From positions 124,001 through 188,000 of the forward strand of contig NW_027332181.1 in the NCBI RefSeq assembly GCF_040802235.1: a DNA stretch of 64,000 bases, given 5' to 3'. This DNA comes from Manis javanica (Eukaryota; Chordata; Mammalia; Pholidota; Manidae). The translations under genes were made by a program, and so were the position numbers. Each line of letters starts with the position of its first letter. The stretch's first letter is position 1. Below are positions 37,901 to 52,900 of the stretch, piece after piece. The notes below the pieces were generated by a model. The model was given only the letters and a program-made list of their open reading frames with translations. It was not told where the DNA came from and made no database searches.

Positions 37901-40900
37901 GTGTATGTGTCTTTTCATGTGCCTGTTGGCCATCTGAATTTCTTCTTTGGAGAATCGTCTGTTCATATCCTCTGACCATTTTTTAATCAGGTTATTTGCT
38001 TTGTCAGTATAGAGGTGTGAGTTCTTTATATATTTTGGAAGTTAACCCCTTGTTGGATATGTCATTTACAAATATATTCTCCCATATTGTAGGATGCCTT
38101 TTTGTTCTGTTGATGGTGTCCTTTGCTGTAAAGAACCTTTAAGTTTGATGTAGTCCTATGTGTTCATTTTGGCTTTTGTTTCCCTTGCTTGAGGAGATGC
38201 ATTCAGAAAAAAGTTGCTTATGTTTATATTCAGGAGATTTTTGCCTATGTTTTCTTCTAAGGTTTTATGCTTTCATGACTTACATTCAGGTCTTTGATCC
38301 ATTTTGAGTTTACTTTTGTGTATGGGGATAGATAATAACCCAGTTTCATTGTCTTACATGTGGCTGTCCAGTTTTGCCAACACCAGTTGTTGAAGAGGCT
38401 GTCATTTCCCCACTGTATGTCCATGGCTCCATTATCGTATACTAATTGACTATATATGCTTGGGTTTATATCTGGGCTCTCTGTCTGTTCCATTGGTCTA
38501 TGGGTTTGTTCTTGTGACAGTACCAAGTTGTCTTCATTACCGTGGCTTTGTAGTAGAGCTTGAAGTTGGGGAGCATAATCCCCCCAGCTTTATTCTTCCT
38601 TCTCAGGGTTGCTTTGGCTATTTGGGGTCTTTTGTGGTTCCATACAAATTTTAGAACTATTTGCTCTAGTTCGTTGAAGAATGTTTTTTGTATTTTGATA
38701 GGGATTGCATTGAAATCTGTAGATTGCTTTAGGCAAGACGGCCATTTTTACATTATTAATTCTTCCTATCCATGAGCACAGGATGTGTTTCCATTTATTG
38801 GTATCTTCTTTAATTTCTCTGAGTGTGTTATAGTTTTCAGAGTATAGGTCTTTCACTTCCCTGGTTAGGTTTATTCCTAGGCATTTTATTCTTTTTGATG
38901 TAATTGTAAATGGAATTGTTTTACTGATTTATTTTTTTGCTAGTTCATCATTACTGTATAGGAATGCAACAGATTTCTGTGTATTAATTTTTATCCTGCA
39001 ACTTTGTTGAATTCAGATATTAGATCTAGTAGTTTTAGAGTGGATTCTTTAGGGGTTTTTATGTACAATATCATGTAATCTGCAAACAGTGACAGTTTAA
39101 CTTCTTCTTTACCAATCTGGATGCCTTTTATTTCTTTGTGTTGTCTGATTGCCATGGCGAGGACCTCCAGTACTATGTTGAATAAAAGTGGGGAAAGTGG
39201 GCATCCTTGTCTTGTTCCTAATCTTAAAGGAAGAGCTTTCAGCTTCTCGCTGTTAAGTATGATATTGGCTGTGGGTCTGTCATATATGGCCTTTATTATG
39301 TTGAGGTACTTGCCCTCTACACCCATTTTGTTGAGAGTTTTTATCATGAATGGATGAATTTTGTCGAATGCTTCTTCAGCATCTATGGAGATGATCATGA
39401 TGTTGATAGATTTTCTAATATTGTACCATCCTTGCATCCCTGGAACAAACCCTACTTGATCATGATGGATGATCTTTTTCATGCATTTTTGAATTCAGTT
39501 TGCTAATACTTTGTTGAGTATTTTTGCATCTTTGTTCACCAGGCATATTGGTCTGTAAATTTCTTTTTTTGTGGTGTCTTTGCCTGGTTTTGGTGTTAGG
39601 GTGATTCTGGCCTCATAGAATGAGTTTAAAGTATTCCCTCCTCTTCTACATTTTGGAAAACTTTAAGGAGAATGGGTATTAGGTTTTCACTAAATGTTTG
39701 ACGAAATTCAGCAGTGAAGCCATCTGGTCCAGGGGTTTTGTTCTTAGGTTATTACTAATTCAATTTCATTGCTGGTAGTCTGTTAAGATTTCTGTTTCTT
39801 TCTAGGTCAGCCTTGTAAGGCTGTGTTTTTCTAGAAAGCTGTCCCTTTCTTCTAGGTTACCCAGTTTGTTAGCATGTAATTTTTCATAGTATTTTCTCGT
39901 AAGTCTTTGTGTTTCTGTGGTGTCCGGAGTGATTTTTGTTTTCTCGTTTCTGATTCTGTTTATGTGTCTCTTTTTTTCTTGAGAAGTCTGGCTAGGGGTT
40001 TATCTATTTTGTTTATTTTCTCCAAGAACTAGCTCCTGCTTTCATTGATTCTTTCTATTGTTTTATTCTGCTTGATTTTATTTATTTTTGCTCAAATCTT
40101 TATGATTTCCCTCCTCTGAGTGATTTTGGGCCTCATTTGTTCTTCTTTTTCTAGTTTCGTTAATTGTGAGTTTAGATTGTTCATATAGGATTGTTCTTCT
40201 TTCCTGAGGTAGGCCGGTATTGCAATATACTTCCCTCTTAGCACGGCTTTTGCTGCGTCCCACAGATTTTGTGGTGTTGAATTAATTGTTCTTATTTGTC
40301 TCCATATATTGCTTGATCTCTGTCTTTATTTGGATTGATCCACTGATTATTTAGGAGCATGTTGTGAAGCCTCTATGCATTTGTGGGTTTTTTTGTTTTC
40401 TTTGTGTAATTTATTTCTAGTTTCTTACCACTGTGGTGTGAGAAGCTGGTTGATACAATTTCAATGTTTTTGAATTTACTGAGGCTCTTTTTTGGCCTAG
40501 TATATGATCTATTCTTGAAAATGTTCCATGTGCACTTGAGGAGAATGTGTATCCTGCTGCTTTTGGGTAGAGAGTTCTGTAGATGTCGATTAGGTCCTTC
40601 TGTTCTAATATGTTGTTCAGTGCCCCTGTGTCCTTACTTATTTTCTGTTTGGTTGTTCTGTCCTTTGGAGTGAGTGGAGTGTGAAAGTCTCCTAGAATAA
40701 ATGCATTGCATTCTATTTCTCCTTCAATTCTGTTAGTATTCATTTCACATATGTAGGTGCTCCTGTGTTGGGTGCATAGATATTTATAATGGTTATATTC
40801 TCTTGTTGGACTGACCCCTTTATCATTATGTAATGTCCTTCTTTGTCTCTTGTGACTTTTTTTGTTTTAAAGTCTATTTTGTCTGATACAAATACTGCAA

Positions 40901-43900
40901 CACCTGCTTTTTTTTCCCTATTAGTTGCCTGAAATATCTTTTTCCATCCCTTCACTTTTATTTTGTATATGTCTTTGGGTTTAAAGTGAGTCTCTTGTAG
41001 GCAGCATATAGATGGGTCTTGTTTTTTCATCCATTCAGTGCCTCTATGTCTTTTAATTGGTGCATTCAGACCATTTACATTTAGGGTGATTATCGACAGG
41101 TATGTACTTATTGCCATTGCAGGCTTTAGATTCGTGGTTACTAAAGGTTCAACAGTAATTTCCTTACTATCTAAGAATCTAACTTAACTCACTTAGTATG
41201 CTATTACAAACACAATCTAAAGGTTCTTTTTTTCCCTCCTTTTCTTCCTCCTTCATTCTTTATATATATTAGGTATCATATTCTATACTCTTTGTCTATG
41301 CCTTTTTATTACCTCTGGTGACAGCTATTTAACCTTAGGAACACTTCTATCTATAGCAGTCCCTCCAAAATACACTGTAGAGGTGGTCTGTGGGAGCTGA
41401 ATTTTCTCAGCTTTTGCTTTTCTGGAAATTGTTTAATCCTTCCTTCAAATTTAAATGATAATCTTGCTGGATACAGTATTCTTGGTTCAAGGTCCTTCTG
41501 CTTCACTGCATTAAATACATCATGCCACTCCCTTCCAGCCTGTAAAGTTTCTCCTGAGAATTCTGATGACAGCCTGATGGGTTTTCCTTTGTATGTGATC
41601 TTTTTTCTCTCTCTGGCTGCTTTTAATAGCCTGTCCTTATTCTTAATCTTTGCCATTTTGATTATTATATGTCTTGGTGTTATCCTCCTTGGGTCCCTTG
41701 TTTTGGGAGATCTGTGCACCTCCATCGCCTGAAAGAGTATCTCCTCCAGACTGGGGAAGTTTTCAGCAATTACTTCCTCAAAGACACTTTCTATCCCTTT
41801 TTCTCTCTCTTCTCCTTCTGGTACCCTTATAATACAAATATTTTTCTGTTTGGATTGGTCACACAGTTCTCTCTGTATTCTTTCATTTCTAGAGATCCTT
41901 TTTTCTCTCTGTGCCTCAGCTTCTTCTTTGTATTCCTCTTCTCTAATTTCTATTTCATTTATCACCTCCTCCACCATATCTAATCTGCTTTTAATACCCT
42001 CCATTGTGTTCAACGATTGGATCTCCGTCTTAAATTCATTCCTGAGTTCTTGAATATTTTTCTGTTCTTCCATGAGCATGTTTATGATTTTCATTTTGAA
42101 ATTGCTTTCAGGAAGATTCTTTAGTTCAGTCTCACTCAACCCTTTTTCTGGTGGTGTTGAGATTTTGCTTTGAACCAGGTTCCTTTGACATTTTATATTT
42201 GTACGTGGCACCCTCTAGTGCCCAGAAGCTCTACCTCTGGAACTGCTCAGCCCCTGGAGTGATGTCAGGATTCACAGGGGAGTGGTGTTGGTGCCTGGGT
42301 GGAGGAAAGAGCTGTTTCCTGCTTCCCGTCTGCCATGCCTGTCTCCACTGCCAGAATCAGTGGGCTCAACACACAGGTATAAGCCTCTATGCTCTGCATT
42401 TGTAACTGCTGTAGGTGGTGTTTCCCTCTGGCTGGCCTGACACCAGGGCAGGGTTTACTGGTTTGCGAGCCAGGTACGGGCTGGCCAGTGGGTAAGGTGC
42501 AGCAGGCTGTGTTATCATGGTGGGGGGCCTTGAAGCAGCATAGCCAGCCAGGGGGATGGAGCGCCTGAAGATCGTGAAAGTTCCCAACCATGTTTCGTGA
42601 GGTCTGTTCTTTCCTCCTGGTGTATGCAGTCTGGCACAGCCTTCTTTCCTGTTGCTCTTTCAGGATTAGTTGTATTAATTACATTTTCTTTTTATACGTG
42701 GTGTTAGGAGGAGGTCTCTGTTTCACCTTTCACACTGCCATCTTTCAGTCTCTCCTTTATTCTTAAAAAAGTTAAACACTGCTTTGCTTACCAGCAAGCC
42801 TAGGGAGATAAATATTTTAAATACTAGGTTAGAAATGTCTTAAATGTATGTTTATAGTCTGGAACCATATCCTTTAGAGTCCATCAGTTTAATTCTTTTC
42901 TAAAACTCTTAAGCAGTGAAGATTTAGAGACCTAAAGAATGAGAGGTAAGTAATATTTCTTTTGAAAATTCTGAGTAACTTCTTGAAGCTATTTTTATAT
43001 TAGAAAAATAGGTATGTTAATTTTACTATCTCATCTAACAGTAACACAACAGAGAAAAATTCAGACACTGGGATTTAACCAGAATGCAAATAAAAATACA
43101 AAATATAAAATTATTTAACAATATTTGGTTTAACAAAAAATATTCACTATTGTAATTTTCACAAGTGTTTGGATCTTTAAATCTATTAAAATTACTAAAT
43201 TAATTTATATATGCAACTTCAGAAAACTGATTTTTACTATGCTCAGGCAGCAAATCTTAGCTGAAAAATGCCGATTTGGATTTAGAGATTATGATAGCAA
43301 CCTGTTTTTTATATATACATATACACAGACACACGTATAAACACTCATAAACGATGCATAAAGATACAGTAAAATGGTTCCTTGATAGAAAAGCTGTTTT
43401 TTATTTAGCTTTTTATTTGACATTACTTTTAAAGCAAATATAAGAACAGGTACCTAACTGATAAGATTGTGTCTATACTCAATAGCTATCCTGTTTAATT
43501 TTTCAATCTTATAATCTTTTTAAATACATTGACAAGACACATACACATATACTTTTGGGTATGTGGTTCAGAATAAATGCAGCCTAATCAGTCTGAATAT
43601 GGTTTCCACTTCAATAAACATAGTAGTGGGCCTGGTATTTACTCTTAACATAAATAAATTTCTGTTTAAATGAGGCCTATTATAGACATAGTTAGGGAAG
43701 TAAATACACCAAAAAAGCTTCAGAGTAGTCAAGCTGCCCATTAACTTACAAGTTTAAGATATTTTTAATAGACTCTGGTTAGACAGTAACAGAATGATAA
43801 AGTCTCAAAAAAGGTTACAGGGGCTTTAGGATTTCTGGTGCCTACACAGATCATTAGTGCTCATATCCTATTCTGTTTGTACATGTCTTTTATATGCCTT

Positions 43901-46900
43901 CAAGTTATACTTGCTTGTATGTATCATTCTCAATTGGCAGTAGATCATATGCCATTGCCTGAAAGGTCAGTTCGTGCAGGACAGTGGATACAGGATCAAA
44001 GCCACGATCAATTATTAGGAGCTGAGAATGAGTTTTACCCTGGAAATAACAAGATAAAATTATCTTAAGAAATGTCAATTTCTTAGTGTGATCACATTTT
44101 TAATATCTTAGAAAGCAAAAAGAGACTTTTCTTAAATTCTGTCACATTCTTAAGAATGTGGGATTCTATTAAAACAAAAATCCAAGTGGCACAATAGTGG
44201 GAAAAAAGATCACAAAATGAAAGCTTTCATAATTAAAGTAAGAGGCTATACTCAATTACACAATATTGTAAAAAAGTAATATATGGCTTGCACTAAATCT
44301 ATTTTCTTAGGAATTTAGCTCCCTAAACACTGAGCTCTTTGTGTTATACATTATGCTAAGCAAGATACATATATATATATTATTTCTTATAGTAACCCTG
44401 TGAGACAGGTAATATCATCTCCATTTGACAATGACGATATTAAGGCTTAAAATTCAAATCCAGGTCAGCTTCATCCCACAGCTTGTGCTCTTAACCATTA
44501 TGCTATTTAAAAACATTATATAGTGGATAAAGAAGATTTGGCTTTGTTTTTGAAGTATAGTCGATATACAATCTTATATTAGTTTCAAGTATGCAACACA
44601 GTGGTTCAATAGCTACCCTCATTATTAAATACTCACCCAACTAGTGGTTACCAAAAAAAAGGTTGTTATACACATGCACACACACACAACAGAATATTCG
44701 TTATAACAAGAACAAAATCTTGCCATTTGCAACAACATGGATGGACCTAGAGGAAATTATGCTAAATGAAGTAAGTCAGAGAAAGACAAATACCATATGA
44801 TTTCACTTATATGTGGAATCTAAATAAAATAAATGAAAAAAAAAACAGAAAGACTTATAACTACAGAGAAAAAACTGGTAAATGCCATAGGAGTGGTATA
44901 GGGGCAGGCAAAGTAAGGGAAGGGATAAAGAGGTACAAACTTCCACTTATAAAGTAGTAAGTCACAGGGATGAAAAGTATAGCACAGAGAATATAGTCAA
45001 ATAATATTGTAATAGCTTTGTATGATGACAGATGCTAACTGCATTTATTATGGTGAGCATTTCATAATGTATATAACTGTAGAATCACTGTTACACACCT
45101 GAAACTAATATTTTATACCAGCTATATTTCAATTATTAAAAATTAATTCAAAAAATAAAATAGATATACTGATGTCAGCTAAGATGATAAATTACAATGA
45201 AAGCACTGTTAAAACTCACAAAAGGTGCTAATCGTTAAACAGTGAATAAAAGTGCTGGGAAAAATTATTGTTAGTATCAGTATCTTCCATACATCAATAA
45301 AAAAAATAATCAATTCTTTGAATTATTATTCAAAGCAGTAAGAGATTACAACTCAGCAGACAAATATTTTCTATTTGTTTACACATAGCCTATTTATTTG
45401 CATGTAGCAGACAGAAGTAATTAACACAGGATCATCAAAAAAATTTTTAATTAACCATTCCCTTATTTAAATAAACCTTGAGATAGTAAGGTACAATGGT
45501 TAAGAGAACAGCTTCTGGAATCAGAAAGACCTAGGTATGAGTCCAGCCTTGACCACTTTCTTGTTGTACAACTTTGGACAAACTGTTTAATTGGTTAGTA
45601 TCTTAGTATTCTCATTTGTAGAACAAAATATAATCAGAATCTTTGCCTTACTTTATTATGGTGAAGATGAAATGTAATAATGCCATGAAACACTTAGCAC
45701 AGTGCCTGGCATTTAGTAAGCCCTCAATACATGTAAGTTATGAGTGCTGAGAAACAGAATAGGAAAAGATAGTGCAATGTAAGTGCTCTACTAGGGCTTG
45801 GGCTTATGACAGAATGTGGGAGGAAGAATCACTTGACCTGAAGAGTCAGGAAAGGCTTCAAAGAGAACACACTTTATCTGGCCCTTGAATGAGGGAAAGT
45901 TATCAAGCATTTGAAAGATGTATAATTTCCCAGGCAGAAAGAATGGAAAGGACAAGTTATTTTTTGTGTGGGTTGATTCTGCCTTTTCCTTATTGAAATC
46001 ATGAAGAACTAAAGGGATATTTACTAAAATACTGTTATACCTCTTCCCTCATTCAACCAACATTTATTGACTACTATGCTATGTGTACTGAGCCATTGTT
46101 TTCCTAATTACAACCAGAACAACAGCTTTCACCAGACATCTAAACCAAAAACTACTAATTTTAAAGGTCTAAACTAATATTACATCTATGCTTACACCTC
46201 TATGCTAGCTAATCTGTCTGTAAATTTTGTCTTTCTCTCCGTGGCTCTGTCCAAAGAATCCTGTTATCCAAACAACAGACCCTCTCCTCTATCGTGTTAT
46301 ACTCATTCTTCAAGCTGAAGGGCCTTGGAAGGAACACCTTCCAAGACTCCAGATTAAGCCCCAGCCTATGTTCCCATTACATTCTATGTATTCTTCCCTC
46401 ATTCTACTTACTACAAAGGATTGTAACTGCTGATTTCCTTGCCTGTCTCCTTTTCTAAACTACCAACAGTCCCTTCCTTTCATTCTTAAGCTACTGTAGT
46501 ATGGCTTCTTAGCCCTCTGGGACCTCCTCTGTCATTCTCCTCAGGCTCTTCAATCTTTAACCCAAGCCTAAATGCTGGCATTCCCCAAGTCCAAACATCA
46601 GTCTGAGCACTTTATACTACCTTCGTAAGATAGTAACAGCTGTTATTAAACTTCTATATGTGCCAAACACTTGTTAACTTGCCTAATCTTCATACCAACA
46701 AAGCAAGGTACCTGTTATCTCATCCATTTTATAGATGAAAATACAACTCAGAGTAAATAATTTGTCCAAGGCTACAGAACTAGTAATAACAGAATAACTA
46801 TATTAAATGTTTATTCAGTGACAAGCATTATTCTAAGAACTTTACACATTTTAACTCATTTAATCTTCTATTTTATAAAATAGGTATTCTCTTATTACTC

Positions 46901-49900
46901 CCTAGTTTATAGATGAGAGAACTTAGGCACAGAGAAGTTACAAAATTTGTCCAAATGGACATATCTATGAATTAAATAGCAGAGGCAGGATTTGGATGTG
47001 ACACTTGCTTCAAAACCCTTATTTATTATTTACCCCACAAAACCACACTGTCTACTGAAGTTTTCACTACCATCTATATTAATGATTCCCAAATCAATAA
47101 TGGAAAATGAACAACAGCTTCTTGGTTTATAAAGAAATAGGATAGACTTTATGCATAATCACTATTTGCCTTTTATACATTACCTTTATTAGGCTCTTTT
47201 CATCAATCTTGTAGTAATTTTCAAGTTTTTTTTCAATGAGTTGGGCAAGCTTACTGGCATTATCTAGAGGTTTACTAGAAATGGAAAAATGTTCAAACAA
47301 TTATCTTTCTTTGAAGACACGCTTTATACTACCATAAAGTTGAATTCTAAAACTAATGATGGTGGCGGAGAAAGAGCCTGAACCCACCTCCTCCCATATA
47401 CATACTGAATCTATACCTACACACAGAGAAATTCATCCATCCTAAGGAAGAACTAAGGCCTATGTGAACGCCTTATACACAAGGGATTAGAAGGTTCACA
47501 TAAAAAATGGCAGAAGAGATGGAGACATGTGAAGGAGGGAGCCCCACCCACAACATGGCCCTGCAGCAGGAAGGGATATATCACTGAGGGACTGGAGCAT
47601 GGATTCACCAGCCCTGGGGCACAGGACAAAAGCCACAGTTTAAAAGACCTAAGGGGCAACCAGACTGTGAAGGAAACCAGTTTCCAGAACTAAAGCACCA
47701 CCAGGTGGTGGGGGAGGTACCAAAACTCTCTCCAGAAACAGAGGTGCTGGTGAGCACCATTATTTACAACCCTGCTGCACACTGCTACTGCGGATGGGAG
47801 CAGGGTGAGCGTGATTGTTTACATCCCCCCAGCACACTGCTAGTTAGAATGGGAGCAGGGAGAACACCACTATTTACTCTTCCCTACCATACTGAAGCGT
47901 AGATGGGTCAGAGTGTACTCACACTAGCTCTAGGCACTTGAGCAAGGCAGTCTCCTGGACCCCATCTGCACCCAAACACACTTGCCAGAGATCCAGCAGT
48001 CCCACCAAGGCAGCACTAGCAGAGCACCCACATGGATTCAACCTGCCTGTGCCCCTTCCATCTCCAGATGCCCTCTTAGTGCAGCTCTAGCCAGCACCCA
48101 CCAGGAAGACCTCCAGACCATGCCCATCCACTCCCAGTTGTTCCACTAGGGAGGCCTTGGCCTGTTGCCCACCTGGAAGACCCCTGACTTAAGCCCTGGG
48201 AGCCCAGGTAGTGGGACACCCCATCCCATGCCCAGTCAGCCTCCAACCAGACAGCCAAAACCACCAGGCACATGTAGGCTACCCACAGGGCATTTTTACA
48301 TAAAGCCACACCTGCAAGATCGGTTGAGGGCTTTTGCCTAACCTATAAAAAAAACACAGAAAGTCAAACAAAATGAGGAGACAGATGAATATGCTTAAAA
48401 CAAAAGAGCATGACAAAACCTCAGAATAAACTAAATTAATACAAAGTTAAGCAATTTATTGGATAAAGAGTTTTAAGTAATGGTTATAAACATGCTCACC
48501 AAACTTGAGAGAAGAGTAGATAAACTCAGCGAGAACTTCAACAAAGAGATAGAAAATATAAAAATAAACCATAAAAGAATACAAGAGTGAAATGAAAAAC
48601 ACACTAGATGGAATCAATAGCAGATTAGAGGATGCAGAAAATGGTTCAGCAAATTGGAAGACAGAGTAATGGAAAACACTTAAGCTTAATAAAAGGGACA
48701 AAGAATAAAAATTACTGAGTACAGGTTAAAGGGCCTCTGGGTCAACATAAAACAACCTAACATCTGCATTATTTATAGATGCAAAAGGAGGAGGAAGAGA
48801 GTAGAGGGTAGAAAGCTTATCTGAAGAAAAAATACCTGAAAACTTTCCTAACCTGGGGAAGGAAATAGGCATTCAAGAAGCAAAGAGAGCCCCAAACTAA
48901 ATAAAACCAAGGCGATCCCCACTAAGACATACAATAATTCAAATATCCAAGATCAAAGATAAAGAGAATCTTAAAAGCACAAGAGAAAAGCAATGAGTTA
49001 TACACATGGGAAACCCAGTAAGGCTAGCAGTTGATTTTTACAGAGGAAACTGTAAGCCAGAAGGGAGTGGCATGATATATGCAAAGTGCTGAAAGGAAAA
49101 GAAAACCTACGATAAGAATACTCTACCCAGGAAGGTTATCTATCATTCAGAATTGAAGGAGAGATAAAGAGCTTCCCACATACATACAAGTTAACAGAGT
49201 TCACAACCACTAAATCAGCCTTACAAGAAATGTTAGAGGGACTTCTTTAAGAGGAATAAAATGGCCATAATTAGAAGCAAGAAAATTATGAAAAGAAGAA
49301 GTTTTGGTAAAAGCAAACATATAGCAAAGGTAGTAGAGCTGTCACTTAAAATTTGTATGAAGGTTAAAAGACAAAAGCAGTAAAATCAATTGCTTCTAAA
49401 GGCTAATTAAGGGAATCACTAAAAAAAAGGTATAAGAAAAGGTGTAGTTTTTGGGCGGAGCCAAGATGGTGGCGTGAGTAGGACAGTGGGAATCTCCTCC
49501 CAAAAACATATATATTTTTGAAAATACAACAAATACAACTAATCCTACAAGAGAGACCAGAAAGACACAGGACAACAGCCAGACTACATCCACACCTGCA
49601 AGAACCCAGCGCCTGGTGAAAGGGGTAAGATACAAGCCCCAGCCCGGTGGGACCCAAGCACCCCTCACCCCAGCTCCCAGCGGGAGGAGGGGAGTCGGAG
49701 CGGGGAGGGAGAGGGAGCCCAGGACTGCTAATCACCCAGCCCCAGCCATCCGCACCAGAGCACAGACACAGTGCATGCGCAGGGTGCTGGAAACTAGGGA
49801 AACAGGGCAGCAAGATCTTTGAGCAGGTCCTGAAGCCGGTGGCCCTCTGACAAAGAAAAGCGAGTGCTTTTTGAAAGTCTTAAAGGGACAGGGACGCCAC

Positions 49901-52900
49901 AGCTGGACGGAAGCATCCTGGGTCACAGTCCAGCAGCTGGAAATTAGAGGGAACTCCGGGCGCACTAACCCGTGGGCAACAGCTCTGAGACCCCTCACAG
50001 AGGTAAACAGCCAAACGGCCCCCTGTCCATTACCGCTCCGGGCGCTGCGAAAGCAGAGAAGCAGCCTAAGGCTGGCCACGCCCACAGCAAGGGAGCTTCC
50101 TCCATACCAGCTGGGCAAGATACAGAGACCCAGTGTACACGCAATAGCCCAACACAAGCTACTAGGGGTTGCAGTTGTCCCAGTAAAGAGGCCAGGAGCA
50201 AGTGGAAAGCCTTAGCTTTCCCAGCGGACAGAAAGCCAATAGCTCACCACTGCACCTATCAACATGAAAAGGCAAAAAAATATGATCCAGACAAGACTAA
50301 CCCAGACAGCTTCGACATCTGCTACATCTTCCCCTGAAAAGGAACCTGGGGAGATAGATTTAACCAGTCTTCCTGAAAAAGAATTCAAAACAAAAGTCAT
50401 AACCATGCTGATGGACGTGCAGAGAAATATGCAAGAACTAAGGAGGGAGAATACAGAAACAAAACACAGTCTGGAAGGACTTCAAAACAGAATGGACGAG
50501 ATGCAAGAGACCATTAATGGACTAGAAAACAGAGAACAGGAATGCAGAGAAGCTGATGCAGAGAGAGATAAAAGGATCTCCAGGAATGAAAGAATTCTAA
50601 GAGAGCTGAGTGACCAATCGAAATGGAACAATATCCGCATTATAGGGGTACCAGGAGAAGAAGAGAGAGAAAAAGGGATAGAAAGTGTCTTTGAAGAAAT
50701 AATTGCTGAAAACTTCCCCAAACTAGGGGAGGAAATGGCCTCTCAGACCACAGCGGTACACAGAACTCCCATGACAAGGGATCCAAGGAGGGCAACACCA
50801 AGACACATAATAATTAAAGATCAAAGACAAGGACAAAGTATTAAAGGCAGCCAGAGAGAAAAAAAAGGTTACCTACAAAGGAAAACCCATCAGGCTATCA
50901 TCAGACCTCTCAACAGAAACCCTACAGGCCAGAAGAGAATGGCATGATATACTTAATGCAATGAAACAGAAGGGCCTCGAACCAAGACTACTGTATCCAG
51001 CACGATTATCATTTAAATATGAAGGAGGGATTAAACAGTTCCCAGACAAGCAAAAGTTGAGGGAATTTGCCTCCCACAAACCACCTCTACAGGGCATCCT
51101 ACAGGGAGTGCTCTAGATGGGAGCACTCCTAAAAAGAGCACAGAACAAAACACCCAACATATGAAGAAGGGAGGAGGTGGAATAAGAAGTGAGAGAAATA
51201 AAGAATCATCAGACCGTGTTTATAATACCTCAACAAGCAAGATAAGTTAGACAGTAAGATAGTAAAGAAGCTGACACTGAACCTTTGGTAACCACAAACT
51301 TAAAGCCTGCAATGGCAATAAGTACATACCTTTCAATAATCACCCTAAATGTAATTGGGCTGAATGCACCAATCAAAAGACACAGAGTAACAGAATGGAT
51401 AAAAAAGCAAGATCCATCCATATGCTGCTTACAAGAGACTCACCTCAAACCCAAAGACAGCACAGACTTAAAGTCAAGGGATGGAAAAAGATATTTCATG
51501 CAAACAACAGAGAGAAAAAAGCAGGTGTTGCAATACTAGTATCAGACAAAACAGACTTCAAAATAAAGAAAGTAACAAAAGATAAAGAAGGACATTATAT
51601 AATGAAAAGGGCTCAGTCCAACAAGAGGATATAACCATTATAAATATATATGCACCCAATACAGGAGCACCAACATATCTGAAACAAATACTAACAGAAC
51701 TAAAGGAGGAAATAGAATGCAATGCATTTATTCTGAGAGACTTCAACATACCACTCACTCCAAAGGACAGATCCACCAGACAGAAAATAAGGACACATAG
51801 GCACTGAACAACACACTAGAACAGATGGACCTAATAGACATCTACAAAACTCTACATCCAAAAGCAACAGGATACACATTCTTCTCAAGTGCACATGGAA
51901 CATTCTCCAGAATAGACCACATACTAGGCCACAAAAAGAGCCTCAGTAAATTTCAAAAGATTGAAATCCTACCAACCACCTTTTCAGACCACAAAGGCAT
52001 AATACTAGAAATAAACTGTACAAAGAAAGCAAAAAGGCTCACAAACACATGGAGGCTTAACAACATGCACCTAAATAATCAATGGATCAATGACCAAATC
52101 AAAATGGAGATCCAGCAATACAGGGAAACAAACAACAACAACAACACAAGGCCCCAACTACTGTGGGAAACAGCAAAAGCAGTCTTAAGAGGAAAGTATA
52201 TAGCAATCCAGGCATATTTAAAAAAGGATGAACAATCCCAAATGAATGGTCTAATGTCACAACTATCGAAATTGGAAAAAGAAGAACAAAAGAGGCCTAA
52301 GGTCAGCAGAAGGAGGGACATAATAAAGATCAGAGAAGAAATAAATAAAATTGAGAAGAATAAAACAATAGCAAAAATCAATGAAACCAAGAGCTGGTTC
52401 TTCGAGAAAATAAACAAAATAGGTAAGCCTCTAGCCAGACTTATTAAGAGGAAAAGAGAGTCAACACAAATCAACAGAATCAGAAACGAGAAAGGAAAAA
52501 TCACGACGGACCCCACAGAAATACAAAGAATTATTAGAGAGTACTATGAAAACCTGTATGCTAACAAGCTGGGAAAACTAGGAGAAATGGATAACTTCCT
52601 AGAAAAATACAACCTTCCAAGACTGACCCAGAAAGAAACAGAAAATCTAAACATACCATTTACCAGCAACAAAATTGAAGTGGTAATCAAAAAACTACCA
52701 AAGAACAAAACCCCCGGGCCCGATGGATTTACCTCAGAATTTCATCACACATTCAGAGAAGATATAATACCCATTCTCCTTAAAGTTTTCCAAAAAATAG
52801 AAGAGGAGGGAATACTCCCAAACTCATTCTATGAAGCCAACATCACCCTAATACCAAAACCAGGCAAAGACCCCACCAAAAAAGAAAATTACAGACCAAT

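Larger units (their letters stand above)
37013..42763 (-). mobile_element. Near full-length L1, sense to STXBP3, no ERV tail
   Basis: L1 body ~37028-42748. Its 3' UTR is at the left (C-rich complement of the G-tract at 37250-37300), with ORF2 at 37371-41117, ORF1 at 41351-42211 and the 5' UTR to ~42748. It is flanked by near-identical duplications (TCTCTCCTTTACTCT at 37013-37027; the right copy at 42749-42763 differs by one base). The 3' end differs somewhat from that of units 1 and 2, and nothing retroviral follows, so it belongs to a different, tail-less sublineage. Confidence 0.88.

Noticed and set aside
49425..49452. A target-site duplication for unit 2
   Set aside because: AAAAGGTGTAGTTTTT on the left has no acceptable match after the tail at 57091 or after the A-run at 57322.
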